Below, piece by piece: positions 12,212-13,769 of a DNA stretch of 13,769 bases (position 1 is its first letter; each line of letters begins with the position of its first letter). Position numbers and translations under genes: made by a program. Origin of the DNA: Thermoprotei archaeon. Lineage in GTDB: Archaea > Thermoproteota > Thermoprotei_A > Sulfolobales > WANQ01. The stretch lies in NCBI GenBank assembly GCA_027038805.1, contig JALWGO010000108.1, forward strand, positions 1 to 13,769, in the 5' to 3' direction. The notes under the pieces were generated by a model. The model made no database searches. It was not told the origin of the DNA and was given only the letters and a program-made list of their open reading frames with translations.

Positions 12212-13769
12212 ATAGTGTTCGAGGCTACTAGTTGTAGCATAGTATAGTCTTTCCCCGCGAATTCTTAGAAGCTTCAACCATTTCTTATCCCGATACCTCT
12301 TATCAGCTAGGATGAAGACAGCGTGGTCTCCATCCCTTCTAATAGCTCTTCCAACAGCTTGCCTTACGGTTACTCCAGCAATCATCATGAGGGCTTGAAA
12401 ATAACTTACCCCTAATCGATGAGCGAGAATGCCTACACGCTCACGCACGTAGTCATCTGGTTGAGGATAGGGTACTCCAGCTACAATAACATAGTCTATT
12501 AGACTAGAACCATCATTGTCAACGAATTCTACTCCCTCGCTAAGCTTACCTGAAGCCACAGCCAATACAATACTATGTTTTTTCTCCAATACGTATCTTC
12601 TGGCGTCTTCAAGAATACTATCACGCTTCTCAACAAACAATGGTAGATCACCTAAATGTTTCGATAGAGCATCAGCCTCATTATAGCTTGTCGCTATAAC
12701 AAGTACGCTCTTCTTAGAGTAGACGTAGGCCCTCCTTATGATTAAAGCGTACCGAGCAGTCATTTCTGGACTTCGTTTCTCCCATTTGCTTGTAACATCC
12801 AATACGATAATCCAAGCCTTTCTACTATTAGGGAATACTGGGCCATACTCTTTTTCAACATCTATGTAATCGTATTCGCCACTAATACCCCATGAAGACC
12901 TTATGTACGCCGCGTCCGGTAGAGTCCCACTCATAAGCAAGGAGTTCCATGCAGTATTTATTATCCTAGATAGCAAGCTTGGCTCAATGGGTTTAACTAC
13001 TAATACCTTACCGTAGGGACTGGCATACTGGTAAGCATGGAATCCTGGTTGACGGTAATGAGTTATAAAATCATAGATCCTCTTAACCCAATTAGCTTCA
13101 ACAAGGTCTTCAAGAGAGAGCTTATAGGAAACCTCACTCGCAGCTTCTCCTAAGAGCTCTACTTGGTCTTCACTTATATCTAGTTTTAAATCAACATGTT
13201 CCAATCTATCGTTTTCCGCATCCTCTAATATGTCTATTATTTTATCACGTATCTCTTCTAATAATCTCACGATAACTGTTCTCTGGTTCTCATCGAGGTA
13301 TCTCTTAGCTTGCACTATAGCTTGTTCTAATATTCCGCGTGTAATCTTCTTCTCATACATATCTGGTATTCTATCAATATTGTGGGCTTCGTCTACAATC
13401 AATACACTATCCGGTAATATATCGGCTATTGTAGGCTCCCGTACACTAGGATCAAAGACATAGGGATAAGATACTACTACTACATTAGAATAATCTATAC
13501 CAGCTCTAAGAGAATAATAGGTGCATATTGGAGGTATACTATTATTCAACCGGGCAATAGCCTTCATAACATCATTGGATCTCAGAAACTCAACTCTAAC
13601 CCTACCAATACTTATCCTATTCCTCAAAGGACACCTAGTACAATCAATGTCAATGCTCTCAACACCATGTTTACCGGCGTGGAGAGGGCAAGCATCTTTC
13701 TTAGCGATAAGCACCGTGTATGTTTTATCTCTGAACCACTTCTTCAAAGAATACAGGTACATGTTCATC
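12194..13769 (-). CDS. xpd: XPD/Rad3-type Fe-S helicase, 5' end beyond the window
   Basis: The 524 visible residues cover most of a superfamily 2 helicase. Four Fe-S cysteines are at C27, C43, C46 and C82 of the visible part. Motif II D-E-A-H is at 126-129, followed by a long helical Arch-like region. Helicase domain 2 has S-G-T-L-P near the domain junction, G-K-L-S-E-G-V-E-F (motif V) and R-Q-A-V-G-R-A-I-R-R (motif VI). Cysteine spacing is close to that of crenarchaeal XPD. By comparison about 60 residues with Walker A are missing at the right edge, so the first visible ATG (13768) is internal. XPD unwinds DNA 5' to 3' and is linked to repair. The gene ends with an 18-bp convergent overlap with the DHH gene. 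Confidence 0.93.
   Translation of the reverse strand, partial: MNMYLYSLKKWFRDKTYTVLIAKKDACPLHAGKHGVESIDIDCTRCPLRNRISIGRVRVEFLRSNDVMKAIARLNNSIPPICTYYSLRAGIDYSNVVVVSYPYVFDPSVREPTIADILPDSVLIVDEAHNIDRIPDMYEKKITRGILEQAIVQAKRYLDENQRTVIVRLLEEIRDKIIDILEDAENDRLEHVDLKLDISEDQVELLGEAASEVSYKLSLEDLVEANWVKRIYDFITHYRQPGFHAYQYASPYGKVLVVKPIEPSLLSRIINTAWNSLLMSGTLPDAAYIRSSWGISGEYDYIDVEKEYGPVFPNSRKAWIIVLDVTSKWEKRSPEMTARYALIIRRAYVYSKKSVLVIATSYNEADALSKHLGDLPLFVEKRDSILEDARRYVLEKKHSIVLAVASGKLSEGVEFVDNDGSSLIDYVIVAGVPYPQPDDYVRERVGILAHRLGVSYFQALMMIAGVTVRQAVGRAIRRDGDHAVFILADKRYRDKKWLKLLRIRGERLYYATTSSLEHYLRILS

Noticed and set aside
1..13769. CRISPR arrays, tRNA/rRNA genes, transposases, phage or defence genes
   Set aside because: Intergenic gaps are short and hold no regular repeats or tRNA-like T-loop/anticodon arrangements. 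All sizeable frames match housekeeping, transport or unrecognised small-protein genes.

Overview
This AT-rich window looks like a chromosomal segment of a hyperthermophilic archaeon, most likely Thermoproteota (Crenarchaeota) and perhaps Desulfurococcales-like. The evidence is a CTP-dependent riboflavin kinase, a PAC2 proteasome-assembly family protein, an XPD-type Fe-S helicase, a DUF92 membrane protein with a zinc ribbon, heavy use of ATA/AGG/AGA codons, archaeal TATA-like boxes 25-30 nt before predicted transcript starts, and GGTG/GGAGG ribosome-binding sites. It reads as ordinary vertically inherited genome: I see no insertion sequence, phage gene, CRISPR array, tRNA or rRNA.

Left part (1-2730). 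Two consecutive + strand membrane proteins resemble the plant/cyanobacterial pair phytol kinase (VTE5) and phytyl-phosphate kinase (VTE6, DUF92), which suggests stepwise phosphorylation of an isoprenoid alcohol such as geranylgeraniol or dolichol. Convergent to them is a small acidic helical protein. Overlapping its 5' end is a 56-codon open frame (2043-2213, minus strand) that looks like a real small gene. An AT-rich, apparently bidirectional promoter separates that small gene from cutA, which has a GC-rich, possibly structured or short-ORF-containing leader.

Middle (2816-8702). A three-gene minus-strand operon encodes an ABC exporter: ATPase, ABC-2-type permease, and a protein with a membrane anchor at each end. 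Next to it is a complete ferrous iron module in two divergent units: feoB plus a FeoC-like Cys-rich winged-helix protein on the minus strand, and a DtxR-family regulator plus feoA on the plus strand. Between them lies a perfect 9-bp inverted repeat (7635-7656), placed between the predicted TATA box and start of feoB and therefore a strong candidate operator. The regulator probably senses metal and represses the transporter genes.

Right part (8785-13769). An HtpX-like membrane metalloprotease is followed by a PAC2-family protein with a penultimate tyrosine at its C-terminus, resembling the proteasome-docking HbYX tail. Then come convergent ribK, a divergent 241-nt gap with a hairpin, a DHH/DHHA1 phosphoesterase, and the C-terminal ~90% of an XPD helicase running off the right edge. 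The DHH and XPD genes overlap tail-to-tail by 18 bp.
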